A DNA stretch of 54,256 nt from Crocinitomicaceae bacterium (GCA_022425625.1 JAKMFD010000121.1:1-54256), one strand, 5' to 3'. Counted from the first letter of the stretch, positions 37,212-45,678 are shown. Notes: generated by a model not told the origin, from the letters alone. Numbers and translations: made by a program.

Positions 37212-37942
37212 CACCTTTTATTGCTGAACTAATTGGAACTTGTGTACTCATCGTGTTTGGTGCTGGAGTTGTGTCGAATGTTTCCCTAAAAAATACAGAG
37301 GGAGAAAAAGATCCTAAATGGATACTCATTACCATGGCTTGGGGATTTGCTGTTTTCTTAGGCGTTGTTATTTCTGGAGATGTAAGTGGTGCTCACTTAA
37401 ACCCAGCTGTTAGTATCGGTCTAGCAATGGCAGGTAAATTTGACTGGGCATTAGTACCCTCATATGCTGTCGCCCAAACTTTAGGGGCGATGCTTGGCAG
37501 TTTCTTGAACTATCAATTATATTATGATCAATTCAAAGAAACTCAAGACGAATTGACCTTCAGAGGCTGTTTTTGTACTGCTCCTAAAATAAAAAATACA
37601 CCTCGAAATATATTCAGTGAAGCTTACGGCACCTTCTTTTTAGTTTTTGGCATCTTATTTTTAGTCAAGCCAGCGCTTCAAATAGATGGTATAGAGACAC
37701 TTCAATATGGAATTGGTTCCTTAGACGCACTCCCTGTCGGAATTTTAGTTTGGGCTATCGGCATGTCTTTAGGCGGCACCACAGGGTACGCCATAAATCC
37801 TTCAAGGGATTTAGGTCCAAGAATTGTATACACACTCATCAGGGGTGGAAAAGCCAAATCAAATTGGGGCTACTCTTGGATCCCAGTAATTGGACCCATA
37901 ATAGGCGCTCTAGCTTCAGGGTATCTTTTCAGTATACTATAA
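37208..37942 (+). CDS. glpF: Glycerol facilitator, aquaglyceroporin (MIP family)
   Basis: 244 residues, six membrane helices and two half-helices. The first pore motif is a standard NPA (65-67, in SGAHLNPAV). The second is NPS (198-200) followed by the selectivity-filter Arg201 (in GYAINPSRDLGPR), so alanine is replaced by serine. The Asp after that Arg and the acidic loops fit the glycerol branch. Position after glpK and glpD supports glycerol uptake. Its 3' end overlaps the convergent barrel gene by 6 bp. Confidence 0.95.
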   Translation: MTPFIAELIGTCVLIVFGAGVVSNVSLKNTEGEKDPKWILITMAWGFAVFLGVVISGDVSGAHLNPAVSIGLAMAGKFDWALVPSYAVAQTLGAMLGSFLNYQLYYDQFKETQDELTFRGCFCTAPKIKNTPRNIFSEAYGTFFLVFGILFLVKPALQIDGIETLQYGIGSLDALPVGILVWAIGMSLGGTTGYAINPSRDLGPRIVYTLIRGGKAKSNWGYSWIPVIGPIIGALASGYLFSIL

Positions 37943-38794
37943 ATCGATTTCTTCCTCTACGCCGAAATCAAACTCATTTGATGCGGATTCTTTGCCATTA
38001 CCACTATAATGCCAATTCCATGTAATTCCTATGCGCAACGGATGAACCGCCTCAGTGTATGGGGCTCTTTTAAACATCATCGACAAGCTGTAAGTTCCAA
38101 ACAATCCAAAAGCACCATAACCAATCCTAAATGAAGCATCAAGCAAAAATGGATTCAAATTATATTTTGCGCGTCGAAGATTGGTGAATTTATCTCCGTT
38201 GGCGTACTTGCCTTTTAAGGTTGTACTCGATGCAAATCGAACTCCTCCAATAACTCCTGTGTTAAAATAAAAACTCTTTTTTCCCTTTACTTTCGTTGCA
38301 AACTCAAGTAATAATGGGACTGTCAAATAATGAGCTGAAAGATAATTTCGTTTGATTTCAGAGATGCTTTCTTCTTCCAGATTAATTAATTGAGCATAAA
38401 CATTGTCTTCATCATAACTCAATCTGTAATTATCACGAAATTCTATGTTTGTATTTCTGTAACCAAACCCTGTGGTCAGTCCTAAATATTGCTTAAAGAT
38501 AGGGAGCTTATACTCAAACATATTAAATGATAAAGTAGAAGAATTTACAATATCATTTTCCCACCATGGATTATCGAGCCAAGTTTCACCTGAAAAATCA
38601 GTTCCAAACTCTGAGTTCATAAGGATTACAGACCCAATATCCATGCCAGCCCAATGTGCCTCATAGCTTTGCTTTTTAACTTTAATTTCAACATCCTCCG
38701 ACTTGGCGTTAGATCCTTCGATTTTGGAATCTTGACCTGTAACAAGATTGGAGGACAATAATAACACGGGTATTAATAATTTAAAAAGCTTCAT
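37937..38794 (-). CDS. Outer-membrane beta-barrel-like protein, unknown
   Basis: 285 residues. Signal peptide at 1-20 (LLIPVLLLSSNLVTGQ). A short charged segment (EGSNAKSEDVEIKVKKQSYEAHW) precedes a barrel-like body with alternating strands: LSFNMFEYKLPIFKQYLGLTTGFGYRNTN, YLSAHYLTVPLLLEFATK, SFYFNTGVIGGVRF, LNPFLLDASFRIGYGAFGLFGTYSLSMMF and LRIGITWNWHY. This matches the common PorT-like outer membrane barrels of the phylum. It lies 121 bp downstream of the TonB receptor with its own probable promoter. Confidence 0.75.
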   Translation of the reverse strand: MKLFKLLIPVLLLSSNLVTGQDSKIEGSNAKSEDVEIKVKKQSYEAHWAGMDIGSVILMNSEFGTDFSGETWLDNPWWENDIVNSSTLSFNMFEYKLPIFKQYLGLTTGFGYRNTNIEFRDNYRLSYDEDNVYAQLINLEEESISEIKRNYLSAHYLTVPLLLEFATKVKGKKSFYFNTGVIGGVRFASSTTLKGKYANGDKFTNLRRAKYNLNPFLLDASFRIGYGAFGLFGTYSLSMMFKRAPYTEAVHPLRIGITWNWHYSGNGKESASNEFDFGVEEEIDL

Positions 38795-38838
38795 TTCGTT
38801 TTTTTTTTAATTCTTTTAGATTTTAAATATACGCACTT

Positions 38839-38874
38839 CAAACTTAGCAAGTTTTGTAACAGCTTGCATTAAGT
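38839..38874 (-). promoter_or_regulatory. -7 element overlapped by an inverted repeat, upstream of the 37937-38794 gene
   Basis: On the minus strand TAAGTTTG (38839-38846) matches TAnnTTTG exactly, about 45 bp before the ATG. It overlaps one arm of an inverted repeat: ACTTAGCAAG (38842-38851) against CTTGC-AT-TAAGT (38863-38874), ten pairs with a two-base bulge. This could be an operator, or a terminator for the receptor gene upstream. I see no clear -33 box. Confidence 0.45.
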
Positions 38875-38881
38875 GTACTTC

Positions 38882-38893
38882 ACGAACGTTCGT
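38882..38893. repeat. Perfect 12-bp palindrome ACGAACGTTCGT
   Basis: Lies in the 121-bp gap between the TonB receptor stop and the barrel gene, upstream of the latter's promoter. Perfect symmetry without spacer or T-tract suggests a protein-binding site more than a terminator; purely a sequence observation. Confidence 0.6.
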
Positions 38894-38915
38894 CAGCTAC
38901 TTGAATTGTCTTATT

Positions 38916-41369
38916 CTACATATTAATTAACAATCGAAACATAAAGTTACGTCCTGCCTGAGGGTAATAGAAATTCTCTACTGTTCTTTGACCTCCTGCA
39001 ATATAACCCCAGGTATAGCCATTATTTTGGTATGTAGCATCTAAAATATTATTGCACTGAACACCTAGAGTTATTGACTTAAAAACAAGGTCTTCAATTG
39101 TATAATTTAGACTCACATTTGAATACGAAAACGCATCAATTTTTCGATCTGAATTCGAGGTGTTGTCTAGGAACTGATCACCTACATACTTAGTCATCCA
39201 ATTAAAAGAAAGACCGGCTATCGGTCTGTAAGTCAAGCCTAGGTTTCCAATCACGTTTGGCGAAAATGCCATATCCGTGTTTTCATGCTCAATCTGTGTC
39301 TGTTCGTAATTTGGATCGTCATAATTGTCAACATACTCAGTAAAAGCAGCAATCTTATTTTCGCTGTATGTAAATCCTGCGTGGAGATCTAGTTCATCAA
39401 AAGGACGAACAACCGCAGCCATCTCAATTCCGAATCTGTAACTCTCGTCTACATTGATTCTTGTATAAGCACCAACGTCATTAATCTTGCCTGTATTGAT
39501 GAGCTGGTTAAGATAATTCATGTAATAAATGTTGGTACGCACCTGAAGCTTGACAGATTCAAAAGAATGTCCTAGCTCCAAATCTCTTAGTGTTTCATGG
39601 GTTGGTCGACTTTGTAAAGAGCTTTCTCTGAAATCTTTACGGACAGGCTCTCTATTTCCAATTCCAGCACTTATGAATAATCGATTGTATGCATCAAAGG
39701 CATAAGAACCACCTACTTTAGGATTAATAAAATTATATATCTCTTTTTGATTAAGATCAATAAGACTTCCGGAAACGTCATCAAAGCCACCAAAATTATA
39801 GTCAACATAGCGATATTGAACATCTGCATATAAGCTCCAATTGTTCTTGACATAATCTGCCTTTAGATATGAGCTGAATTCCGATTTTTGAGCATTGTTA
39901 TCATAATAACGGTCATAAATCTCACTTTCTGATGCATATCTCGCCCAAACAAGCTCCCCAAAATGAGCTCCTATGTATGTATTACCTGCCCCTCCGAACT
40001 GAATACTGAGATTTGAATTTACATTGTGAGATAGTGAATAAACGCCTCCAACAAAATCATTGTCCAACCATCTGCGACGAATTAAATCTGTATTTGTAAT
40101 GGTATCCCCACCAAAAACAATATTATTTAATCCATAATCTGACAGGTCTTGACCAAATTTATATTGCTCGTAATACCCTCGACCTTTCGTGTAATGACCT
40201 GCAAGATTAAGCGTAGTTCTTGGTGAAAACGTATGCGTAAAATGAAGTTGGTAATTGTCTTGCTGGTAATTGTCTACCTCGTCTTGATAGGTATAGTAAT
40301 TATAAGTTCTACCTGACGTTAATAGATTTGACCGTTCTGCGTCTGAAAGATAATTCCGATCGGCATAAGCATTCATCTCATCGAGATCTCCATTAATAAC
40401 ACTTTCAGGCGTACCATACCAAGATTGATAAGTGCGTTCTTTACCACAAAAAGCAACAGCCTTAATCAATGATTTTTTTCCAACGTAGGAACCAGCTAAA
40501 TAAAAGGATTTAAGATTCGAGCTTGCTCTATCAATAAATCCATCACTCAATACTCTAGATAATCGCATATCCATTGCAAATTTTCCGCCTATCAATCCGG
40601 TACCTGCACGCACTGAGCTTTTCCAAGTATTGAAGCTTCCGACCGCATTGTCTATCGTACCATAAGCCTCCTCGGAAATATTATCAGTCTTGATGTTGAC
40701 GCTTGCACCAAAAGACGCCGCGCCGTTTGTTGAAGTACCCACACCGCGTTGCACAAGAATGTTATCAACTGAACCCACCAGATCTGGCATATTTACCCAC
40801 CAAACACCATGTGATTCAGGATCATTTACAGGAATTCCGTTGATGGTCACATTGATGCGTTCTGCATCAACTCCACGAATACGCATTCCAGTATATCCGA
40901 TACCTGCACCCGCATCTGATGTGGTGACTACAGATGGCATTGTATTCAATAAAATAGGAAGGTCTTGTCCAAAATTTTTGCCTTGCAAATCATTTTCCTT
41001 ATCAATTTTTGTAGCTGAAGAAGGTTCTATTTGTGGCCTTGTCGCATCAACCTGGACTGCTTCTAAATTTTGTATCTGTTTGAAAAGCTGAAGTTTGAAA
41101 TAATTTGTATTGTCTTCAATTGAAATTTCTTGCGCGGCATATCCCAAAGCGCGGACAATGATTCGTTTTGAATCTGAAGTAATATTCTCAATTTTAAACT
41201 TACCTTCTATATCGCTAATGGCTCCATTCTGTGATTGATCCACTTGAATTGTGGCAAAAGGAATAGCCTTGCCTTCCTCGGATTCTACAATTCCCGAAAT
41301 AGTTTTTTGGGAATACCCTAAAAGAATAATTAAAGAAAAAGTTAATGTTAAAAAAACGCTTGTTTTCAT
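38916..41369 (-). CDS. TonB-dependent outer-membrane receptor under TPP-riboswitch control, probable thiamine uptake
   Basis: 817 residues. Signal peptide at 1-20; a CarboxypepD-regulatory-like domain (ISGIVESEEGKAIPFATIQVDQSQNGAISDIEGKFKI, about 24-100); the plug domain with LPILLNTMPSVVTTSDAGAGIGYTGMRIRGVDAERINVTINGIPVNDPESHG; and a beta barrel ending NFYYPQAGRNFMFRLLINM. The TPP riboswitch 60 bp upstream shows that expression falls when thiamine pyrophosphate is plentiful, so thiamine or a precursor is the likely cargo. The family assignment is certain; the substrate is inferred from the riboswitch. No inner-membrane thiamine carrier is adjacent. Confidence 0.93.
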   Translation of the reverse strand: MKTSVFLTLTFSLIILLGYSQKTISGIVESEEGKAIPFATIQVDQSQNGAISDIEGKFKIENITSDSKRIIVRALGYAAQEISIEDNTNYFKLQLFKQIQNLEAVQVDATRPQIEPSSATKIDKENDLQGKNFGQDLPILLNTMPSVVTTSDAGAGIGYTGMRIRGVDAERINVTINGIPVNDPESHGVWWVNMPDLVGSVDNILVQRGVGTSTNGAASFGASVNIKTDNISEEAYGTIDNAVGSFNTWKSSVRAGTGLIGGKFAMDMRLSRVLSDGFIDRASSNLKSFYLAGSYVGKKSLIKAVAFCGKERTYQSWYGTPESVINGDLDEMNAYADRNYLSDAERSNLLTSGRTYNYYTYQDEVDNYQQDNYQLHFTHTFSPRTTLNLAGHYTKGRGYYEQYKFGQDLSDYGLNNIVFGGDTITNTDLIRRRWLDNDFVGGVYSLSHNVNSNLSIQFGGAGNTYIGAHFGELVWARYASESEIYDRYYDNNAQKSEFSSYLKADYVKNNWSLYADVQYRYVDYNFGGFDDVSGSLIDLNQKEIYNFINPKVGGSYAFDAYNRLFISAGIGNREPVRKDFRESSLQSRPTHETLRDLELGHSFESVKLQVRTNIYYMNYLNQLINTGKINDVGAYTRINVDESYRFGIEMAAVVRPFDELDLHAGFTYSENKIAAFTEYVDNYDDPNYEQTQIEHENTDMAFSPNVIGNLGLTYRPIAGLSFNWMTKYVGDQFLDNTSNSDRKIDAFSYSNVSLNYTIEDLVFKSITLGVQCNNILDATYQNNGYTWGYIAGGQRTVENFYYPQAGRNFMFRLLINM

Positions 41370-41430
41370 TTTTATAAAAAATTAAACAAGAACAAGGGGC
41401 CAATTCTTATTGGTTATAAATAATTATTAG

Positions 41431-41513
41431 CTCAGTCATCTTCCCTGCGCAGGCATTATCCTAATCAGGTTCAATGGGTGTAATCTCAGCCTTTCGGCAC
41501 CCCTTAGAGACGA
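41431..41513 (-). promoter_or_regulatory. TPP riboswitch (THI element)
   Basis: Read on the minus strand, the core has the canonical blocks GGGGTGCC, GGCTGAGA, ACCC, GAACCTGAT, GGATAATGCC and CAGGGAAG in the right order and spacing. It binds thiamine pyrophosphate and lowers expression of the downstream gene. The aptamer end lies about 60 bp before the receptor ATG. No clear terminator stem follows it, so control by blocking translation initiation or an unseen structure is likely. Confidence 0.96.
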
Positions 41514-41515
41514 TG

Positions 41516-41542
41516 CAAAATTAATTATTTTTTAAAACACAA
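41516..41542 (-). promoter_or_regulatory. Promoter of the TPP-riboswitch leader
   Basis: On the minus strand, TAATTTTG (41516-41523) is an exact TAnnTTTG element with a TTG 16 bp upstream (41540-41542). Predicted transcription starts near 41509, right at the 5' edge of the riboswitch aptamer, which supports both calls. Confidence 0.6.
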
Positions 41543-41575
41543 CATGGAAAGCTTAATAAATTTTATTTTCATAGC

Positions 41576-41818
41576 ATGAAATGGAAAGAATCGGATGGGA
41601 AACTCGTTAGAAATGTAAAATGCCAAGACTTTAAAGAAGGCCTAGCATTGTTAAATAAAATTGCGCTCATCGCAGAATCAAAAAAACATCATCCAGATTT
41701 GAAAATATACAGCTATAAATTCCTAAGTATTGAGATATATACACATGATACAAATTCAATTACTCAAAAAGATCATGACCTCGCAAAAGAAATAGACGTT
41801 CTTTTAGAACAGAAATGA
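41576..41818 (+). CDS. 4a-hydroxytetrahydrobiopterin (pterin-4a-carbinolamine) dehydratase
   Basis: 80 residues. The family signature is complete: Glu34-x3-His38-His39-Pro40, then Tyr and Ser-Ile-Glu strands, His54, and a C-terminal KDHDLAKEID helix. It recycles the pterin cofactor after aromatic amino acid hydroxylation; in bacteria without such a hydroxylase it can play roles in pterin or molybdopterin turnover. It is short compared with the usual 95-110 residues, lacking part of the N-terminus. It converges on the next gene with 5 bp between stops. Confidence 0.9.
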   Translation: MKWKESDGKLVRNVKCQDFKEGLALLNKIALIAESKKHHPDLKIYSYKFLSIEIYTHDTNSITQKDHDLAKEIDVLLEQK

Positions 41819-41823
41819 CAAAA

Positions 41824-42282
41824 TTATTTTTTTATGATATTCCAGCGATAACCAAAATTTACAATAAATAAGGATTCTAATGATATTTCATACATATCGA
41901 CATCTACGTAATCGTCTAACAAGACTCCACCTGCCTCGACGGAAACTATCCATTGTCCACGCCTCCCTTCATTGAAATTAATTTGAGAATACACGTGAAA
42001 CGGCCAAGGTCTTACTCCAAAAAGAACTGCTGATTTTTTTTCCTTATTTATAAAAATACCTCCGCCGAGTTTTGCAGTTACTATAGACGGAAAAGCTAGG
42101 CCTATTTCCATATCTAATAAAAATTGACTTTCCGACTTTTCAAACCTTTTACCAAACAAGACCGATGCACCTGGAAAAACACCTAATCCGTCAATACTAG
42201 CTACACCAATATTAGACTCGACATACAAATTCTGAGCATTGAGGAAGAAGGGAAATAAAAAAAGTAAAACAAGTTTATTCAT
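41824..42282 (-). CDS. Small exported beta-strand protein, unknown
   Basis: 152 residues from the ATG at 42282, chosen because it gives a clean signal peptide (NKLVLLFLFPFFLNAQ); an ATG at 42315 would put polar residues ahead of it. The mature part is strand-rich with short turns (LDMEIGLAFPSIVTAKLGGGIFI; KSAVLFGVRPWPFHVYSQINF; GQWIVSVEAGGVLLDDYVDVD; LFIVNFGYRWNIIKK), consistent with a small beta-barrel. No family recognised. The 161 bp upstream hold no clear promoter or gene. Confidence 0.7.
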   Translation of the reverse strand: MNKLVLLFLFPFFLNAQNLYVESNIGVASIDGLGVFPGASVLFGKRFEKSESQFLLDMEIGLAFPSIVTAKLGGGIFINKEKKSAVLFGVRPWPFHVYSQINFNEGRRGQWIVSVEAGGVLLDDYVDVDMYEISLESLFIVNFGYRWNIIKK

Positions 42283-42443
42283 AACATTAACATTGTTGGT
42301 ATAAAAGTAAGCCATGTAAGCCTAATCAAATACATTGAATTCCTATTAAAGGTATACTAAAAGAAACTTAATAAAAACATAAGTTACTTATTTACAGTTT
42401 TTTATGTTTTTTAAAAAGGATATTTAAAACCCTACTTAATCAA

Positions 42444-43136
42444 TCAAGACTTAGCATATTCACGTACACCCTTCCAGTGAAGCAGTACGACTACCAATAA
42501 AAGAAGATGTGACAAATCACTACGATCAAACCAAGGTGCTATACTTATTTTCATACCTTGAATAAATGCACTAGGAATTAGTACAATCACACTCCAATAA
42601 AAAAAGCGAAAAGAACTATTGATGTCACGCGCATAGCGCCAACCTAAATAACCCAAACAGGTCAAGAAACCCATAGCTGAAGCAATTGAAGGAATAAGCA
42701 AGCCAAGCTGAGGATTTACTTTTAAATCGAGAAAAGCAAAAACAAAAAGCTCTGCAACAACAAAAATGATAAGCTTCATTTTAGACAATAAAACAAAGAA
42801 ATTTTGTCGATGCTCCTCAAGTAAACTGAGCATCGCTCTCTCCATAAAGTAAAGCGCTATGATCGATGCTATCCAACCAGGATATTTCCCTACTACACCC
42901 CAATAGTTGTAAAAACCGTGACCAAGACCTCCAATAAAAAAGCTACAACCAAAGGCGATAAAAAAAAGACGCCAATAACTAAAAAACGGTGTTGCCAATG
43001 ACAGATTTTGAACTTTTCTACTGATAATTAAGGCCAAAATAAACAGAATCGTATTGCCAATTAAGCTATTTGGCTCCAACAAATCTAGACCACAAAAAGT
43101 AAAATCAATTTTCTCGAAATCGCTCCCTACCCTCAC
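42444..43136 (-). CDS. Polytopic membrane protein of a lipid-like operon, unknown
   Basis: 230 residues with about seven hydrophobic segments and a non-signal N-terminus. Polar residues near membrane edges stand out: CSFFIGGLGHGFYNYWG (about 63-79), a basic YLGWRYARDIN loop, and DRSDLSHLLLLVVVLLHWKGVRE at the C-terminus. Paired Gly-His and Asp-x-x-His motifs at opposite ends are loosely reminiscent of membrane hydrolases of the CREST type (ceramidase-related), but I cannot confirm that. Last gene of a four-gene operon; overlaps the SDR gene by 4 bp. Confidence 0.7.
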   Translation of the reverse strand: MRVGSDFEKIDFTFCGLDLLEPNSLIGNTILFILALIISRKVQNLSLATPFFSYWRLFFIAFGCSFFIGGLGHGFYNYWGVVGKYPGWIASIIALYFMERAMLSLLEEHRQNFFVLLSKMKLIIFVVAELFVFAFLDLKVNPQLGLLIPSIASAMGFLTCLGYLGWRYARDINSSFRFFYWSVIVLIPSAFIQGMKISIAPWFDRSDLSHLLLLVVVLLHWKGVREYAKS

Positions 43137-43936
43137 TTACTTTTCTCTTTAAACTTTTTACTCGAACGAATAATTAAGCGCTCAACGAGCATGGGAAATC
43201 TTGGCTGAAGGAAGGCATTAAGCACGCCAACAAAAGAGAGGGTAGTAATAAATTTTCTTCTTTTTATATTCTTCAATACTTTCTTTGAGACATAGGAAAT
43301 AGATTGTGCCTTCTTGCCTGATCGATCGTCCAAAACTACAGGAGAGCCGTCAGCTGAAATAGATTCCTTGTTGTGCTCAATTTCCGTAATCCCAACATAA
43401 ATCAGTCCGACATGAATGCCAGACTTGGATTCCTCAATTCTAATTGATTCTGCAAACGACCTAAGGGCCATTTTTGAGGCACAATACGGAGCTAAACCGG
43501 GTAGACCACGTATACCTGCAACACTAGAAATGAAAACAAGACTTCCTTTGGTTTTCTTTAAATATTCTAGCGCGTAAATGGTTGGCTTCACACTACCCAT
43601 AAAATTACTATTCATTACACGCTCAAAAACCTCAGGATCAGAATCAACCACATTTCCCCTGCTTGAAACACCGACATTGTTAATTAAAATATCCAAACGG
43701 CCATGGGATTGAATCGCAAAATCAATTAGTTGCTTTGCCCCTTCTGGACTGGTAACATCACAACAAAAATATTGTACATCATCTGAAGTATTTTTAAGAA
43801 GAGCTTGGGTTGTTTGCAAACGCTCCTCATTTCTTCCATTTAAAATTACTTTGGCTCCCGCTTTTAATAAATCCAGTGCAATTCCTTTTCCAATACCCCT
43901 ACTAGAACCTGTTACGATAGCTACTTTACCTATCAT
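43133..43936 (-). CDS. Short-chain dehydrogenase/reductase (classical SDR)
   Basis: 267 residues. Cofactor motif TGSSRGIG (9-16), NNVG (86-89), catalytic Ser137/138, Tyr151 and Lys155 (YCASK). The C-terminal 50 residues are basic with a hydrophobic stretch (KFITTLSFVGVLNAFLQPRFPMLVERLIIRSSKKFKEKSK), the kind of tail that binds membranes in reductases such as DHRS7-like or 3-ketosphinganine reductases. That suggests a lipid substrate, but the exact one is unknown. Overlaps both neighbours by 4 bp. Confidence 0.9.
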   Translation of the reverse strand: MIGKVAIVTGSSRGIGKGIALDLLKAGAKVILNGRNEERLQTTQALLKNTSDDVQYFCCDVTSPEGAKQLIDFAIQSHGRLDILINNVGVSSRGNVVDSDPEVFERVMNSNFMGSVKPTIYALEYLKKTKGSLVFISSVAGIRGLPGLAPYCASKMALRSFAESIRIEESKSGIHVGLIYVGITEIEHNKESISADGSPVVLDDRSGKKAQSISYVSKKVLKNIKRRKFITTLSFVGVLNAFLQPRFPMLVERLIIRSSKKFKEKSK

Positions 43937-44679
43937 GATTTGATATAATTTGTATCAGGATTAAACCGTAGGGCCGTAAACGTATTTGTCCAAGCCATAG
44001 CAACATGAACAAAAAATGCAATCCAAATCGTTCCGGATGACAAAGTTAAAAGACATAAGACCAAACCTAAAGGGATTGCACCTATTGTTTCGTCCAGTCC
44101 TTTTGGGATATGAGTTGCAGAATACAGTGCAATATTTACGGCTATTGCCGGCCATACTCCCAAAGGTTCAATTAGTGGAAATAAAAGCACTCCTCTAAAG
44201 AGAAATTCATATCCAAACAAATACAAGAACCAACCTAATGCATTCATATAGACCATTTTTTTAGTCCAAACCTTTGCTCTGATTTGCGGATAATTCACTA
44301 AGTTTTTAGGTTTCCTTGCACTAAAATGTACAAGAGGTATAACCAACACTGATAAGCCCAAGGTCCAAATAATAGAATACAAAGTGGTTTGCTCAATATA
44401 AACCAAACCATAATCGGAAAGAGAAAAACCATTAAGAAAAATTAAACAAACACTCACCGGCAACACTCCCATACTAACGAAGCCAAATAATTTTGTGAAA
44501 AAAATATGTCTGTAAGAGGCTTCGTCGAATTCATATTTATCATAGAAGTATTTTTTGACCCTAGGAGAGGCTGCAGTAAACCAATAAATTATAAAAAAAA
44601 CAAGTGCCAAAATGATCGGTAAAAAGGAAACCAAATCACCAGCTTTCCATGACAGGTCTATATCTAAGGATTGAAACAT
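43933..44679 (-). CDS. CPBP-family (CAAX-protease-like) membrane protein with altered active-site motif
   Basis: 248 residues, about seven or eight membrane segments. The usual EExxxR motif reads Tyr157-Glu158-FLF-Arg162, so the first glutamate is missing. The second motif is Tyr186-x3-His190 instead of Phe-x3-His, and His225 is not followed by the usual Asx three residues later. The fold assignment is good, but proteolytic activity is doubtful; it may have become a structural or binding partner. Starts directly after the upstream epimerase stop and overlaps the SDR by 4 bp. Confidence 0.8.
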   Translation of the reverse strand: MFQSLDIDLSWKAGDLVSFLPIILALVFFIIYWFTAASPRVKKYFYDKYEFDEASYRHIFFTKLFGFVSMGVLPVSVCLIFLNGFSLSDYGLVYIEQTTLYSIIWTLGLSVLVIPLVHFSARKPKNLVNYPQIRAKVWTKKMVYMNALGWFLYLFGYEFLFRGVLLFPLIEPLGVWPAIAVNIALYSATHIPKGLDETIGAIPLGLVLCLLTLSSGTIWIAFFVHVAMAWTNTFTALRFNPDTNYIKS

Positions 44680-45678
44680 TTAGGACTTTTTAACGGTTAT
44701 ATAATCGTTTTCAACAAACCAATTATAGCATTCATGAATTGCTTCTTCAATAGGTGTTTGTGGCATATCTAACTCGTTTACTGCTTTTTTTGATGAATAG
44801 TAATGTGTCTCCGAGGCTAAAATGGCAAGTTCATGGGTTATTTTTGGGTTCAAATTAAATATTTTAGCAAAAATAGACGAACCTTTACCGTAGGTTCGAA
44901 TTAGCGATTTTGAAAACTTTAATTTTGGCGCTTTTGCGTTTGTACATCTTGCGATTTTATCAAAAGCCTGCTTATAGGTTAAATTTTCATTTCCTAAAAT
45001 ATAGCAGTTCCCTTTTTTTCCTTTTGTAATAGCGTTTGTAATCGCTACGGAAACATCTTTAACAGAAACATAATTCTTACCTCCCGTTGGATATCCTGGG
45101 ACTTGTTTATTGTATACTCCACGAATCATTTCACCTGAAGAAGGTCTAGAATCGTAAGGGCCAATCATAAATGTTGGATTAACAACTAAAGCATCGAATC
45201 CTTCATTTTTCGCTTTATCTAAAACAAGTAATTGTGCTTTATATTTTGAATCCATGTAATCTAAGCCATAATGACTAGCTGCATATTCATTCAGTTCATT
45301 ACCAGGGTTTTCTTTATCTCCGGAACGGAAAGAATTTGCAGTACCAACATAGATAAAACGTTTAACCCCATTCTTTTGGGCAGCTGTGATTATATTTTCA
45401 GTCCCTTGGATGTTTACCTTGTTCACCATCTCCATTCTCGGAGGATACATATTTGTCATTGCCGCGCAATGAATAACAATATCCATACCTTCAGTTGCGG
45501 AAAGAACATCTCTTTCCTCAAGAATGTTACCCTCAATCATCTGAAGATCCAACTCGGAAATTGTTTTAGACTCTTTGTTTTTCTCTACAAAGGCAAAAAC
45601 CTTATAATCACGTGAAATCAGCTCTCGCACTAAATTACTTCCCAACAATCCATCGGGACCTGTAACTAAGACTTTCAT
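44680..45678 (-). CDS. NAD(P)-dependent epimerase/dehydratase (extended SDR, DFR/3-beta-HSD type)
   Basis: 332 residues. Rossmann motif GPDGLLGSN (7-15), catalytic YMDSK (Tyr141, Lys145), and a C-terminal substrate domain with VNPTFMIGPYDSRPSSGEMI and GGKNYVSVKDVSVAI. The closest general type is dihydroflavonol reductase, 3-beta-hydroxysteroid dehydrogenase and HpnA-like enzymes, several of which act on sterol, hopanoid or ceramide-like lipids. Leads a four-gene minus-strand operon. A CATCTTTG -7-like element sits at 45707-45714 (minus). Confidence 0.9.
   Translation of the reverse strand: MKVLVTGPDGLLGSNLVRELISRDYKVFAFVEKNKESKTISELDLQMIEGNILEERDVLSATEGMDIVIHCAAMTNMYPPRMEMVNKVNIQGTENIITAAQKNGVKRFIYVGTANSFRSGDKENPGNELNEYAASHYGLDYMDSKYKAQLLVLDKAKNEGFDALVVNPTFMIGPYDSRPSSGEMIRGVYNKQVPGYPTGGKNYVSVKDVSVAITNAITKGKKGNCYILGNENLTYKQAFDKIARCTNAKAPKLKFSKSLIRTYGKGSSIFAKIFNLNPKITHELAILASETHYYSSKKAVNELDMPQTPIEEAIHECYNWFVENDYITVKKS

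Noticed and set aside
37750-38025. 91-codon plus-strand frame across the glpF end
   Set aside because: It overlaps glpF in another frame and the convergent barrel gene; composition is not protein-like.
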